In this document: piece by piece, positions 17,035-25,467 of the stretch
Position numbering within the stretch: position 1 is the first letter of the stretch
How the letters are laid out: the number at the start of each line of letters is the position of its first letter
NCBI RefSeq assembly: GCF_019458805.1
Contig: NZ_JAIBOA010000005.1
Location: 62,001-126,000 of the forward strand
Source: Actinomadura parmotrematis
Lineage (GTDB): Bacteria; Actinomycetota; Actinomycetes; Streptosporangiales; Streptosporangiaceae
DNA length: 64,000 bases
Reading direction: 5' to 3'
Program-made: the position numbers and the translations under genes
The notes under the pieces: generated by a model
Told to the model about the DNA's origin: nothing
Seen by the model: the letters and a program-made list of their open reading frames with translations, nothing else
Databases searched by the model: none

Positions 17035-17070
17035 CACGGCCCCTTTCTCCCGTATTCCGGCCGCCCCCCC
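17035..17070 (-). repeat. right terminal inverted repeat of transposon 2
   Basis: Reverse-strand reading starts with seven G, then CGGCCGGAATACGGGAGAAA and GGGGCC. It pairs with 10818-10853 and ends directly against the SDR remnant. Confidence 0.92.
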
Positions 17071-17132
17071 TCAGCGACCGCGCGAGCTACGTCACCGGCA
17101 TGGCCCTCGGCGTCGACGGCGGCACGCACTGA
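17071..17132 (+). pseudogene. 3' remnant of a short-chain dehydrogenase gene
   Basis: The frame ending at TGA 17130-17132 reads SDRASYVTGMALGVDGGTH, the characteristic C-terminus of classical SDR enzymes (Y-VTG-x3-VDGG). The upstream 90% of the gene is missing at the transposon 2 repeat and is not seen at the other side of either transposon. It marks the right edge of the foreign island. Confidence 0.75.
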
Positions 17133-17136
17133 ACCC

Positions 17137-18249
17137 TTAGGCCGGCGGCTCCGGAGCCGGAACCGCCGCCTCGGCACGGGCGGCGAGCGCCGCTTCGGCA
17201 CGCGCCGCGCGTTCGCGCTGCGCGTGAGAGTCGGCGCGGGACGCGGCCAGGTCGGCTTCCAGCCGATCGACCAGGGCGCGAGCAGCGGCCACATCGGTGC
17301 GCGAAGAAACGAGCGCCTCCCGAGTGGCGTCATGATCGCGCTGCGCGGACTCCAGACGGGCGGCGAGGTCATGGCCCCGCGCCTCGGCGGCGGCCCCCTG
17401 CTCGCGAGCCGCCGCAAGCGCGGCCTCCGTCGCCTCCGCCCGACTACGAGCCGCACGCGTCTCACCCTGCGAAGCGGCCAGCGCCTCGCGAGCGGCGGCC
17501 AGAGACTCCTGAGCCCGGCCGGCCTTGTCGCGCAGGGCGTCCAGTTGCGCCGCGAACTCCTGCTGAGCGGCCTGCGCGACCTGCCGGGACTCCTCGAGCG
17601 CTTGGCGCAGCTCGCGGGCTTCGGCGGTCTTGGCATCGCGGGCGTCCTCGGCGGTGGCCTGGGCCTGCTGGGCGGCCTCGCGCAGGAGCCGGTGCGCCTC
17701 GACGGCCTCGGCGGCGTCCGCCCGAGCCCGCTCGGCGGCCGCGGCGGCCCGAGCGGCCTGCCCCTCAGCCGCGACCTGGGCGTCCTCGGCGTCGGCCGCG
17801 GCGCGCACGGCCGCCGCGCGCGCCTGCTCGGCCGTGGCCGTCCGGGCGTCGGCGTCGGCGGCGAGCTGGCGTGCGGCGACCGTCTCGGCCTCGGCGTGCT
17901 GCACGCGCGCCAACGCCCCATCCTGCGCGGCGGCCAGGAACTCGCGTAGCTGCGCGAGCTGCTCCGCAAGTCCCTCCAACGGCAGAGCGGCGGCCAGCGC
18001 CTCGGCCCGAGCCAAGGGCTCGTCGACCGTCAGAGCATCGGCGGCACGCCGATCACGGCTCGCCTGATCGGCGTGGGCCTTGCTGCAGTACTTCGGCCGG
18101 CGCCCCCGCCCCTGCACCACCGGAAGCGGCAACACGCACCCCTCCAATGCGCACACACCAGCTCCCCCACCACCTTCATCCCCGCCGCTAGCCCCATCTC
18201 CAGCGCCCACTCCACCCTGCCGCACCGCACCAAGCTCCCCATCGACCAT
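17137..18249 (-). CDS. long coiled-coil protein with N-terminal Cys/His finger (KfrA-like architecture)
   Basis: 370 residues. Residues 33-59 hold a probable zinc site (C33, C38, C55, H59) in the context GRGRRPKYCSKAHADQASRDRRA, reminiscent of DNA-binding fingers in actinobacterial plasmid and transposon proteins. From about 75 to 355 it is an almost unbroken Ala/Glu/Arg-rich coiled coil. A small DNA-binding head plus long coiled coil resembles KfrA, a plasmid partition regulator, but homology is not shown. Repeats at 18266-18310 just upstream could be its operator. Its stop is 4 bp from the SDR remnant. Confidence 0.6.
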   Translation of the reverse strand: MVDGELGAVRQGGVGAGDGASGGDEGGGGAGVCALEGCVLPLPVVQGRGRRPKYCSKAHADQASRDRRAADALTVDEPLARAEALAAALPLEGLAEQLAQLREFLAAAQDGALARVQHAEAETVAARQLAADADARTATAEQARAAAVRAAADAEDAQVAAEGQAARAAAAAERARADAAEAVEAHRLLREAAQQAQATAEDARDAKTAEARELRQALEESRQVAQAAQQEFAAQLDALRDKAGRAQESLAAAREALAASQGETRAARSRAEATEAALAAAREQGAAAEARGHDLAARLESAQRDHDATREALVSSRTDVAAARALVDRLEADLAASRADSHAQRERAARAEAALAARAEAAVPAPEPPA

Positions 18250-18265
18250 GCCCTCATCCTATCTT

Positions 18266-18310
18266 TCAACGCGTAGTAGCACGCGAAACTATCAACGCGC
18301 CACGCGAAAA
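18266..18310 (-). promoter_or_regulatory. paired repeats upstream of the coiled-coil gene
   Basis: TCAACGCG...CACGCGAAA occurs twice in direct order: 18266-18288 with a 6-bp spacer, and 18292-18309 with a 1-bp spacer. The copies lie 17-60 bp upstream of the start at 18249, in AT-richer DNA than the surroundings. This fits an autoregulatory operator or a few iteron-like sites. Confidence 0.5.
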
Positions 18311-18749
18311 GGTTAAATATCACTCCTCCGCGACACCGTGATAATGACCCTTATCCCGGTGTTAGCTCGAGCGAAGCCGTACGCGGTCGCAGCCGGTGTC
18401 CCCACTGCCGGTAGTGCCCCTTCCGGAGGTACGACCGCACCCTGCGGCTATGGGCAGGGCATCCGTGGCTTAGTAGGAGCCGGGCAGGTAGAAAAGTGGC
18501 CAGAGCGACGGTGGGGCCCGGGCGCAGCCTCGCCGAGGGCTGCCGAGGTCCTGGGCACGACGCCTGGTTCCGTCAGCTCGGCGCCGGCTGCCGAGCTGAC
18601 GCTTGCCGACACCGCCACCACCGTGCGGCTCGCCATGCCGATGGTGCCTGACGTCTTCACCAGGTGCCCGCCGGACCTGGACGGGAAAGTACTTGGGCCG
18701 CACCCGCGTCGTCGCCACCTGCTGACACAGCCTGCGGCACATCATCCGC

Positions 18750-18784
18750 CGAAGGCGCCCGGACCTCCCGTCCGGGCGCCTTCG
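18750..18784. terminator. strong stem-loop (15-bp stem, 5-nt loop)
   Basis: CGAAGGCGCCCGGAC / CTCCC / GTCCGGGCGCCTTCG is a perfect hairpin. It lies in the roughly 580-bp stretch 18250-18836, where I see no credible gene. It probably ends transcription from a gene lost upstream. No U-tract follows, as is usual in actinomycetes. Confidence 0.6.
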
Positions 18785-18836
18785 CGCCGGCCCCGGCGAA
18801 GCGTATGCCGCGCCCGAGAGGCCCCATTGAGCGGTA

Positions 18837-20029
18837 GTGCCTCAAGCATTCCCCTGTTTGAATGCCGGCGTGGCGTTGGACAAGGGGTGGCTCCTCGCGG
18901 AGCACGACCGCGGACTGCGAGGTCGCGTTCGGACGCCTCCGCTGTTCGGCACGGTCGTAGAACGGATCGGCTCGCTGAATCTCACGCACTACGGCACCCA
19001 CTGCGTCGCCGACCACCGCCCGCTGACGGACCCGGCTTCGGTCGTACGAGGTGCAGGCGTCCGCAGCCGCGCATGTGGAGCCCGTGGAGTGGCGTGTGCT
19101 CCACCACGACGCGGCCGCGCCGCACCTTGACCGCCGCGCTCGACACCGTCGGCTTCGCGGCGGGTTGGGAGCGCAGCGTCCTGGTCGGGGAAGCCGCCGA
19201 ACTCAGCCTCCCCGAGCCGGAGCTCGGTCCGGTGGGACGAATCGCAAGCGCAGCCGGCACTCGAACTCGCGGCCCGGACCGGCCCGCACCGGGTCCCCTT
19301 GGCGGCCCGGCGCGCCGTGCGCGCCGACTCGTACCGGGACGTCGAAATCCGTGCGTTGACCCATCGTGGAAGGGCCGTCGCGGCCTGCCCCGGCCATCGC
19401 TGCGGCGGTTCTGTCCGTCCAAGCCGTTCCTGGTCGCCGACGCCGACGGGAAGGTCCGCGACGCGCTGCTCGCGATTGAATTCCGTGAAGTCACGACCGC
19501 GCGATCCCACTTCTGGACTCCGCCGGGCGAACCCGCGGTGACTCCGCCTGCAAGGCACTCGCTCTATAGCGGCGAGAGCGAGCGGATCGGACGCCGCTGC
19601 GAAGCCCGTGTCGGCTTCGACTATGACAGCGGCAGAGGCCGCTATCGTGCGCCGGCCGACTCGCGCAGCTGGTTCCACGGCCTGCTCGGCGGTCACGACG
19701 ACCCGACGATCGCGGCCGCCGAAGGCGTCATCGAACGCGGTCTGCGCGCCTGCGTCCGGCCTGGCGAATGGGTGTACGAGTACCGGCCCTACCTCGACGG
19801 ATGGGAGTTCGACCCGCACCGCGTCGGCGGCCCCGGGCAGCCGTCCTGGCCGGGAAGCGCCATCGCCGGCGGCGAGTTCCAGTTCCTCGCCACGGCGGAC
19901 GCACGCGTGGGCACGTTCGGCCACTATGTGGAACGAACTCTCGTCGTGTTCGGGGAAGACCTCGTCGTGCAGGTCGCGGACGACCTGGAGCGGCTGCTCG
20001 GCGACGGGACCTGGACCTTCGGCGCGTAG
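18837..20029 (+). pseudogene. frameshifted DUF2716-family gene
   Basis: One protein is recognisable only by switching frames. It begins GVALDKGWLLAEHDRGL and SLNLTHYGTHCVADHRPLTD (frame of 18837). VEPVEWRVLHHDAAAPHL follows (near 19075), then LTAALDTVGFAAGWERSVL (near 19125), then SYRDVEIRALTHRGRAVAA (near 19340). The C-terminal DUF2716-like domain ends in EFQFLATADARVGTFGHYVE. The N-terminal part resembles a GNAT-like module. At least four frame changes show the gene is broken, unless they are assembly errors. The long open frame beginning at 18338 is therefore composite. Confidence 0.65.
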
Positions 20030-20065
20030 ACCTCCGGCGGTCGGGCGCGGGGACGGGCCGCGGGT

Positions 20066-20518
20066 TCAGGTGGTCTTTCGGACGTGGGATGTCGTTGCGG
20101 AGAGGGGGCGGCCGTCCTGCCCGCGGGGGACCAGCTCGGGCACCGCTCCCCCGTTGTCGTCGAGCAGGACCGAGTGCGGCTCGTCGTCGGCGAAGGCGTG
20201 CCGCTCGCCCCACTGGCGCAGCGCCACGACGGTGGTGAACAGGTCCTGGCCGGCGTCGGTCAGCCGGTACACGTGCCGCTTGCCGCCGGGCGGGGTGCTC
20301 GTGGCGAGGACGCCGTGGTCCACGAGCCGGCGGAGCCTGTCGGTGAGGATGTTGCGGGCGATCCCGAGCCGCTCGCGGAAGTCGGTGAACGAGGACGCGC
20401 CGTCCATGGCGTCGCGGATGATCAGCAGGCTCCACCGGTCGCCCACCAGGTCGACGGTGCGCGCGACGGGGCACCTCGGGTCGGTCCATCCGCCCGCGGG
20501 TCCGGACACCACGTCCAC
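20066..20518 (-). CDS. HxlR-family transcriptional regulator
   Basis: 150 residues from the GTG at 20518, chosen because GGAGG lies 7 bp upstream; an ATG at 20581 is also in frame but sits inside the operator. The winged-helix signature is clear: CPVARTVDLVGDRWSLLIIRD, then FTDFRERLGIARNILTDRL and GKRHVYRLTDAG. HxlR proteins carry a conserved N-terminal Cys and often sense reactive or aromatic compounds. It is divergent from an MFS transporter with a dyad between them, so it probably represses the transporter. Confidence 0.9.
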   Translation of the reverse strand: MDVVSGPAGGWTDPRCPVARTVDLVGDRWSLLIIRDAMDGASSFTDFRERLGIARNILTDRLRRLVDHGVLATSTPPGGKRHVYRLTDAGQDLFTTVVALRQWGERHAFADDEPHSVLLDDNGGAVPELVPRGQDGRPLSATTSHVRKTT

Positions 20519-20546
20519 CTGGACACCTCCATCAACGGTTGCGAAG

Positions 20547-20580
20547 TGAAACCAGTATGCCCTACGGTCGAATGGTTTCA
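20547..20580. promoter_or_regulatory. HxlR operator candidate between divergent genes
   Basis: TGAAACCA (20547-20554) and its exact reverse complement TGGTTTCA (20573-20580) are 18 bp apart, between the two chosen starts (20518 reverse, 20605 forward). An 8-bp perfect dyad centred between divergent genes is the usual HxlR arrangement. Confidence 0.6.
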
Positions 20581-20604
20581 TATTGCTACCAATGGAGGTG
20601 GGCG

Positions 20605-21813
20605 GTGGCGACCGTCTCGGGACCGCAGCGGTGGGTGCCGGCAGTGGTGTGCGCGGTGGCGGTGTCCACGATCTACGCGATCCAGCCAGTGCTGGAGACC
20701 GCGGGCGCCGACCTGGGGCTCCGGCCGGAGTCCCTCGGCTGGCTGGTCGCGGCGGGGCAGGTCGGTTACTGCGCCGGCCTGGTGCTGCTGGTGCCGCTCG
20801 GCGACCTGCTCGACCGCCGCCGGCTCATCATCGGGCACCTGCTGCTGACCGGTGCGGGGGCCGGCGCGGCCGCCGCCGCGCCGAACGGGGCCTTCGCCAT
20901 CGCCGGGCTGGCGGTCGCGGGGCTGTTCGCGGTGGTCGTGCAGGTCACGGTCGCCTACGTCGCCGCCGTCTCGCCGGCGGGCGAGCGGGGCCGCAGCATC
21001 GGGGCGGTCACGTCGGGCGTGGTGATCGGCATCCTCGGGGTGCGCGTCCTCGCCGGCGTGCTCGGCGACACGCTCGGCTGGCGCGCCGTCTACGTCGTCC
21101 TCGCGCTGCTCTGCGCCGCGGCCGCCGTCGCGGTGCGGCTGGCCCTGCCGGCCGACGCGCGGCGGGCGGACGAGCGCTACATCCGGGTGCTCGCCTCGAT
21201 GGCGAGGCTCGCGGTCGCCGACCGGCTGTTCCTGAGCCGCGGGCTGATCGCCTTCTTCCTCTTCGCGTCGTTCGGGACGCTGTGGAGCGGGCTCGCGCTC
21301 GTGCTCGGCGCCCGGCCCTGGGAACTGGGCGGGACCGAGACCGGCCTCTTCGGGCTGGTCGGCCTCGCCGGGGCACTCGGCGCCGCCCGCGCGGGCCGGT
21401 GGGCCGACGCCGGCCGCGCGCAGGCGGTCAGCGGCTGGTCGCTCGCGCTGCTCGCCGCGTCCTGGCCGCTCATCTCCCGGACCGGGACGACGCTGTGGCC
21501 GCTGATCGTCGGGATCGTCCTGCTCGACTTCGCCGTCCAGGCCGTCCACGTCAGCAGCCAGCACCTTCTCACCACGGCCCATCCGGACAGGGCCGGCGCG
21601 GTCATCGGCGCCTACATGGCCTTCTACTCCCTGGGCTCCGCCACCGGCGCGATCACCACGGCCTGGGCCTACGCCGCCCGGGGCTGGACGGCGTCGAGCC
21701 TGCTCGGCGCCCTCTACGCCCTGGCGGGGCTGGCGGTGTGGGCGCTCGGCCGAACGGCCGGCGGCCGTCGGGAGCAAAGGCGGCGGACGCGTGAACTCGA
21801 GCGCGCCGGGTGA
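20605..21813 (+). CDS. MFS efflux transporter
   Basis: 402 residues with about 12 membrane helices. Start GTG 20605 is preceded by GGAGGTGG; an upstream ATG at 20539 would overlap the operator. The loop after helix 2 reads VLLVPLGDLLDRRRLI, a form of the MFS motif A (G-x-L-x-D-x2-G-R-R). The C-terminal half contains FASFGTLWSGLALVL and AYMAFYSLGSATGA. It resembles drug/H+ antiporters of the AraJ/NepI type. Substrate unknown; expression presumably follows the HxlR regulator. Confidence 0.88.
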   Translation: MATVSGPQRWVPAVVCAVAVSTIYAIQPVLETAGADLGLRPESLGWLVAAGQVGYCAGLVLLVPLGDLLDRRRLIIGHLLLTGAGAGAAAAAPNGAFAIAGLAVAGLFAVVVQVTVAYVAAVSPAGERGRSIGAVTSGVVIGILGVRVLAGVLGDTLGWRAVYVVLALLCAAAAVAVRLALPADARRADERYIRVLASMARLAVADRLFLSRGLIAFFLFASFGTLWSGLALVLGARPWELGGTETGLFGLVGLAGALGAARAGRWADAGRAQAVSGWSLALLAASWPLISRTGTTLWPLIVGIVLLDFAVQAVHVSSQHLLTTAHPDRAGAVIGAYMAFYSLGSATGAITTAWAYAARGWTASSLLGALYALAGLAVWALGRTAGGRREQRRRTRELERAG

Positions 21814-21828
21814 GGGCGTTCCCCCGGG

Positions 21829-23064
21829 ATGCGCCACTATGAAAGCGACCGCCCGTCATCGATCGCCGCCGGAGGCACCGTCCTGAACCCGCCCGATGAC
21901 CCCGTGCTCCACGGAGCGGTGGTCGCCTCGGCGTCCGCGCCGCCGGCGGCCCCGGTTCCCGCGCCCTCGGCCCTTCCCGGCATCGGGCGGAACCCTGCCG
22001 GCGACGCGTTCGCCGAGGCCGTCGCGCTCCTTCCGGCGCTGCCCGCCGACGCCCCCGGCGACCGGTACGGGCTGCGGACGGTGACGGCCGCGTGGCTGCG
22101 CAGCCAGAACAGCGAGGCGACCCGCCGCGCCTACTACGGCGACCTGGCCGGATGGCTGGACTTCTGCGCGCGGACCCGGCTGGAGCCGCTGGCCGCCCGC
22201 CGCTCCGACCTCGACGACTGGACGGTCACGATGACCTCGCTGATCCGTTCCGGCGGGTCCCGCCCGGCGAGCGCGGCGACCAAGGCCCGCCGGCTGGCGG
22301 CCGTGTCGTCCTGGTACACCTACCTGCAGTCCAACGAGGTCACCGACCGCAATCCCGCCCTGCTGGTCAAACGACCGTCGGCGGCGGAGGTCCGCGCGTC
22401 CGCGCGCCGGGCGCCCACCCTGAGCGTCACCGAGACCGCGGCCCTGCTGGACGCCGCCGAGCGCAGGGCCCGTGAGCGGGACACCGAGGCGGCGTGGCGG
22501 GACGCCGCGACGATCGCGCTGCTGTTCTACACGGCGCTGCGCGTGTCGGCGATCACCGGCGCCGACATCGCCGACCTGACCGTCGAGGCCGGGTACCGGA
22601 TCCTGTGGTACCGGGCCAAGGGCAAGGGCCCCGACGGGCGCGACTACGTGCGGCTGGACGGCGAGCTCACCCGCGTCCTGGACCTGTACCTCCAGGTCCG
22701 TGCGCGGCGTTCGGCCGGCGGCGCGTGCCCGCCGGGCCCGCTGCTGGTCACCACCCCGCATCCGCGCGACCCGTCCCGGCCCGGCGGCAAACGCCTCACC
22801 CAGCGCGACGTCACCAACGTCCTGCGCCGGCAGGCCGCGGCGATCGGACTGCCCGCGGCCGACACCCTCAGCCCGCACAGCGGGCGCCGCACCGTGATCA
22901 CCACCCTGCTGGGCAACGACGTCCCCCTGGCCAAGGTCCAGGACCTGGCCGGGCACGCCGACCCTCGCACCACGCGCCGCTACGACGACACCAACCACAA
23001 GCTCGCGACCTCGCCCGTCACCGACCTCACCCGCATCCTGGCCCGCCACCGCACCCAGCAGTGA
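21829..23064 (+). CDS. tyrosine recombinase/integrase
   Basis: 411 residues. After a Pro/Ala-rich N-terminus comes a SAM-like core-binding domain (TAAWLRSQNSEATRRAYYGD). The catalytic domain carries Arg in YTALRVSAIT, Lys in RAKGKGPDGR, HSGR, GHADPRTTR and the nucleophile Tyr in RYDDTNHK. All RKHRHY residues are present, so it should be active. It is 15 bp after the MFS gene. No tRNA, att repeat or excisionase was found nearby, so its element is not defined. XerC-like domestic recombinases are an alternative. Confidence 0.88.
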   Translation: MRHYESDRPSSIAAGGTVLNPPDDPVLHGAVVASASAPPAAPVPAPSALPGIGRNPAGDAFAEAVALLPALPADAPGDRYGLRTVTAAWLRSQNSEATRRAYYGDLAGWLDFCARTRLEPLAARRSDLDDWTVTMTSLIRSGGSRPASAATKARRLAAVSSWYTYLQSNEVTDRNPALLVKRPSAAEVRASARRAPTLSVTETAALLDAAERRARERDTEAAWRDAATIALLFYTALRVSAITGADIADLTVEAGYRILWYRAKGKGPDGRDYVRLDGELTRVLDLYLQVRARRSAGGACPPGPLLVTTPHPRDPSRPGGKRLTQRDVTNVLRRQAAAIGLPAADTLSPHSGRRTVITTLLGNDVPLAKVQDLAGHADPRTTRRYDDTNHKLATSPVTDLTRILARHRTQQ

Positions 23065-23243
23065 CCACGACCCCGCAGCGCGGCCGCTGCTCGTCATGGT
23101 CGCCGCCGCCTGCGCGCCGTATCGTGGTGAGCGTGACGCCGGGCGGAGCCCGTTGCGCGCGCCGCCCGCGACAGAGGGAGACCCTGGGCCGCGTGCGTGC
23201 CGCCGTCCGGCGGAACCCCGAGGTTGGAAAGGGGGTGAGCCGT

Positions 23244-23447
23244 ATGACCGGAACCCTCCTGAACGCCGCTGACGAGATCGACGTCGTCGTCGTGTCCGTC
23301 ACGCCGTTCGCGCTTCTCGTCGAGACCGAGTCCGGTGTGCCAGGGCTCGTCCGCGGCGGCGGCGCCACGGCCGGCGCGACGGTCCGCGTGCGCGTGGTCG
23401 AGTACGACGCGACCGCGATGCGTTTCAGCGCGACGCTCATCGCCTGA
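23244..23447 (+). CDS. small S1-like (OB-fold) protein
   Basis: 67 residues from ATG 23244 after a G-rich ribosome site (GGAAAGGGGG). The pattern IDVVVVSVTPFALLVETESG, VPGLVRGGG, VRVRVVEYD and FSATL follows the strands of an S1 RNA-binding motif. It consists of that domain only. A role in RNA binding is inferred. It is followed directly by a strong hairpin, so it is a single-gene unit. Confidence 0.7.
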   Translation: MTGTLLNAADEIDVVVVSVTPFALLVETESGVPGLVRGGGATAGATVRVRVVEYDATAMRFSATLIA

Positions 23448-23456
23448 TCGGCGGCC

Positions 23457-23496
23457 GGAGCCGTCCTGCGCACGATCCCGTGCGGAGGACGGCTCC
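23457..23496. terminator. hairpin terminator after the S1-like gene
   Basis: GGAGCCGTCCTGCGCACG (23457-23474), loop ATCC, then a complementary arm with one mismatch to 23496. The 18-bp stem begins 9 bp after the stop codon. Confidence 0.75.
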
Positions 23497-23568
23497 TCCG
23501 CTTCGCGCTGACGGATCCGTCGGCACGGTGAACCGCTCCTGCCCGAGAGGACCGGCCGGCGGGATGCT

Positions 23569-24039
23569 CTAGCGGGCTCGGGCGGCGGCGCGGTCCGCCG
23601 CGCGGGCACGGATGCCGGCTTCGGAGCAGAAGCCGAGGCCGGTGCGTTTCAGGCAGAGCAGCCCGAGGAGCCGGCCGTCCGGGTCGGTCACGGCGAGGCG
23701 GCGGCGACGCGCCGCGGTCATGGCCTGGCGGATGATGTCGAGGTCGGCGCCGGGCGGGACGGTGCGGCCGTGCAGGGTGCCCGCGCGGCGGGCCGCGTCG
23801 TGCGGCGGGCGGGCGTCGAGGTCGGGGCGCTCGACGACCGCGACCAGGGTGGCCGCCGGGGCGGCGCCGTCCACGATGAGGACGGCGTGGACGTGCTCGT
23901 TGGCGAGCGCCGCGCGGGCCTCGGCGACGGTCGTCGCCGGGCCGTGCACCTTGGGCGAGCGGATCATGGCGTCGGCCACGGTCGCCGCGGGCGGTGCGGG
24001 CCGGTGCGCGTCGCTCGTGCCGTCCGTCATGCCGTCCAT
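23569..24039 (-). CDS. CBS-domain protein
   Basis: 156 residues from ATG 24039 (a second ATG at 24030 is equally likely). The first CBS motif is TVADAMIRSPKVHGPATTVAEARAAL, followed by HAVLIVDGAAPAATLVAVVERPDL. The second is recognisable from DIIRQAMTAARRRRLAVTDPDGRLLGLLCL. Such Bateman pairs bind adenosyl ligands and usually sense energy state. Its partner is unknown. It is divergent from the acyl-CoA dehydrogenase at 24142, with the palindromic operator in between. Confidence 0.85.
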   Translation of the reverse strand: MDGMTDGTSDAHRPAPPAATVADAMIRSPKVHGPATTVAEARAALANEHVHAVLIVDGAAPAATLVAVVERPDLDARPPHDAARRAGTLHGRTVPPGADLDIIRQAMTAARRRRLAVTDPDGRLLGLLCLKRTGLGFCSEAGIRARAADRAAARAR

Positions 24040-24088
24040 CGTCGCAGGCGTCCGGGGCACGGGCCGATAGGGCCTCGCACATAGCCGC

Positions 24089-24125
24089 GAGAATGGCATT
24101 CTGTTATCGTGAGACGTGCATTCTC
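24089..24125. promoter_or_regulatory. GAGAAT-N3-ATTCTC operator, two tandem sites
   Basis: GAGAATGGCATTCTG (24089-24103) matches the region-wide palindrome except at the last base. GAGACGTGCATTCTC (24111-24125) is a weaker second copy 22 bp along. The sites lie just upstream of the acyl-CoA dehydrogenase start (24142). The proposed binder is the TetR protein encoded at 49163-49846. Confidence 0.65.
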
Positions 24126-24141
24126 ATCTGTGGGAGGCCGT

Positions 24142-25467
24142 GTGTGGGACTTCAGTACCGACCCTGATTTCCAGGGGAAACTCGACTGGGCCGACCGGTT
24201 CGTGCGGGCGGAGATCGAGCCGATCGACCTGCTCTCCCCCGGCACCGCCGACCCTTACCGGCGGGACGGCGCGGTGTACCGCGAGATCGTGCGGCCGCTG
24301 CAGGAGCAGGTCAGGGAGCAGGGGCTGTGGGCCGCGCACCTGCCGCCGTCGCTCGGCGGCATGGGGATGGGGCAGGTCCGGCTGGCGCTGCTGAACGAGA
24401 TCCTCGGCCGGTCGATGTGGGCGCCCATGGTGTTCGGGACGCAGGCCCCCGACTCGGGCAACGCCGAGATCTTGGCGCACTACGGCACCGAGGCGCAGCG
24501 CCGCGAGTTCCTGGAGCCGCTGCTCGACGGCCGGATCGTCTCGACGTTCGCGATGACCGAGCCGACCGGCGGCGCCGACCCCGGCGGGTTCACCTGCCGG
24601 GCCGTCCAGGAGGACGGCGGGTGGGTGCTCGACGGGGAGAAGTGGTTCGCCTCCAACTACCCGCACGCCGCCTTCGTCATCGCGATGGCGATCACCGACC
24701 CGGACGTGCCGGTCCACCGCGGCTCGTCGATGTTCATCGTGCCGAAGGGCACCCCCGGCATGGAGATGATGCGCGCCACCGGCCTCGCCGGCGAGCCGGT
24801 CGGCGAGGGCGTGCACGGCTACCTGCGGTTCACCGGCTGCCGCGTGCCCGCCGAGAACCTGCTCGGCGAGCCGGGCACCGGCTTCGTCATCGCGCAGACG
24901 CGCCTCGGCGGCGGGCGCCTGCACCACGCGATGCGCGCCGTCGGGCAGTGCCGGCGGGCGCTGGAGATGATGACCGAGCGCATCGCCTCGCGCCGGACGC
25001 GGGGCGGCCCGCTCGCCGACCAGCAGGCGGTACGGCAGTCGCTCGCCGACGTCTGGATCCGCCTCGAGCAGTTCCGGCTGCAGGTGCTGCACGCCGCGTG
25101 GCAGGCCGACCGGGCCGCCGAGACCGGCGGGCGCGACGAGGCGCGGGCGGCGCGGCTGCACATCTCGGCGGTGAAGGCCGCCACCCCGGCGACGCTGGTG
25201 GACGTCGTCTACCGGGCGGTGCACGCGCACGGCGCGCTCGGGGTGTCGAACGAGCTGCCGCTCGCGCGGATGTGGCAGGCCGGTCCCGTCCTCGGCATCG
25301 CCGACGGGCCGACCGAGTCCCACAAGGACGTCGTCGCCCGCATCCTGCTCCAGGACGCGGTGCCTGCCGACGACCGGCTGTTCGGTTCCGAGCACGTCCC
25401 CACCCGGCTGGAGGCCGCCCGCAAGAAGTACGCCGGGATCCTGCCCGCGCTGGAGGGGGACCGATGA
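24142..25467 (+). CDS. acyl-CoA dehydrogenase
   Basis: 441 residues from GTG 24142 (VWDFSTDPDFQGKLDWADRF), preceded by GGGAGG; the frame is open from 24109 but that part overlaps the operator. FAD/substrate-binding blocks are FAMTEPTGGADPGGF and GWVLDGEKWFASN, and the helical C-domain contains FVIAQTRLGGGRLHH. It resembles long FadE-type enzymes often paired with a phosphotransferase-like protein, as here (ATGA overlap with the next gene). It would oxidise an acyl-CoA at C2-C3 using FAD. Substrate unknown. Confidence 0.9.
   Translation: MWDFSTDPDFQGKLDWADRFVRAEIEPIDLLSPGTADPYRRDGAVYREIVRPLQEQVREQGLWAAHLPPSLGGMGMGQVRLALLNEILGRSMWAPMVFGTQAPDSGNAEILAHYGTEAQRREFLEPLLDGRIVSTFAMTEPTGGADPGGFTCRAVQEDGGWVLDGEKWFASNYPHAAFVIAMAITDPDVPVHRGSSMFIVPKGTPGMEMMRATGLAGEPVGEGVHGYLRFTGCRVPAENLLGEPGTGFVIAQTRLGGGRLHHAMRAVGQCRRALEMMTERIASRRTRGGPLADQQAVRQSLADVWIRLEQFRLQVLHAAWQADRAAETGGRDEARAARLHISAVKAATPATLVDVVYRAVHAHGALGVSNELPLARMWQAGPVLGIADGPTESHKDVVARILLQDAVPADDRLFGSEHVPTRLEAARKKYAGILPALEGDR

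Larger units (their letters stand above)
10818..17070. mobile_element. Tn3-family transposon 2 (about 6.25 kb)
   Basis: The ends are inverted repeats of about 34 bp starting with a run of seven G (10818 forward, 17070 reverse) and differing at one position within the core. Enclosed are a serine recombinase (11151-12086), two passengers (12175-13167, 13416-13634) and a large DDE transposase on the reverse strand (13860-16973). Neither the ends nor the transposase resemble transposon 1, so this is an independent insertion. The left flank (CAAAA) and right flank (TCAGC) show no target duplication. The right end abuts the last 20 codons of an SDR gene. Confidence 0.88.

Noticed and set aside
18338-20029. 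A 563-codon forward gene
   Set aside because: Only its 3' part reads as a DUF2716 domain; earlier conserved segments are in other frames, so it is a pseudogene.
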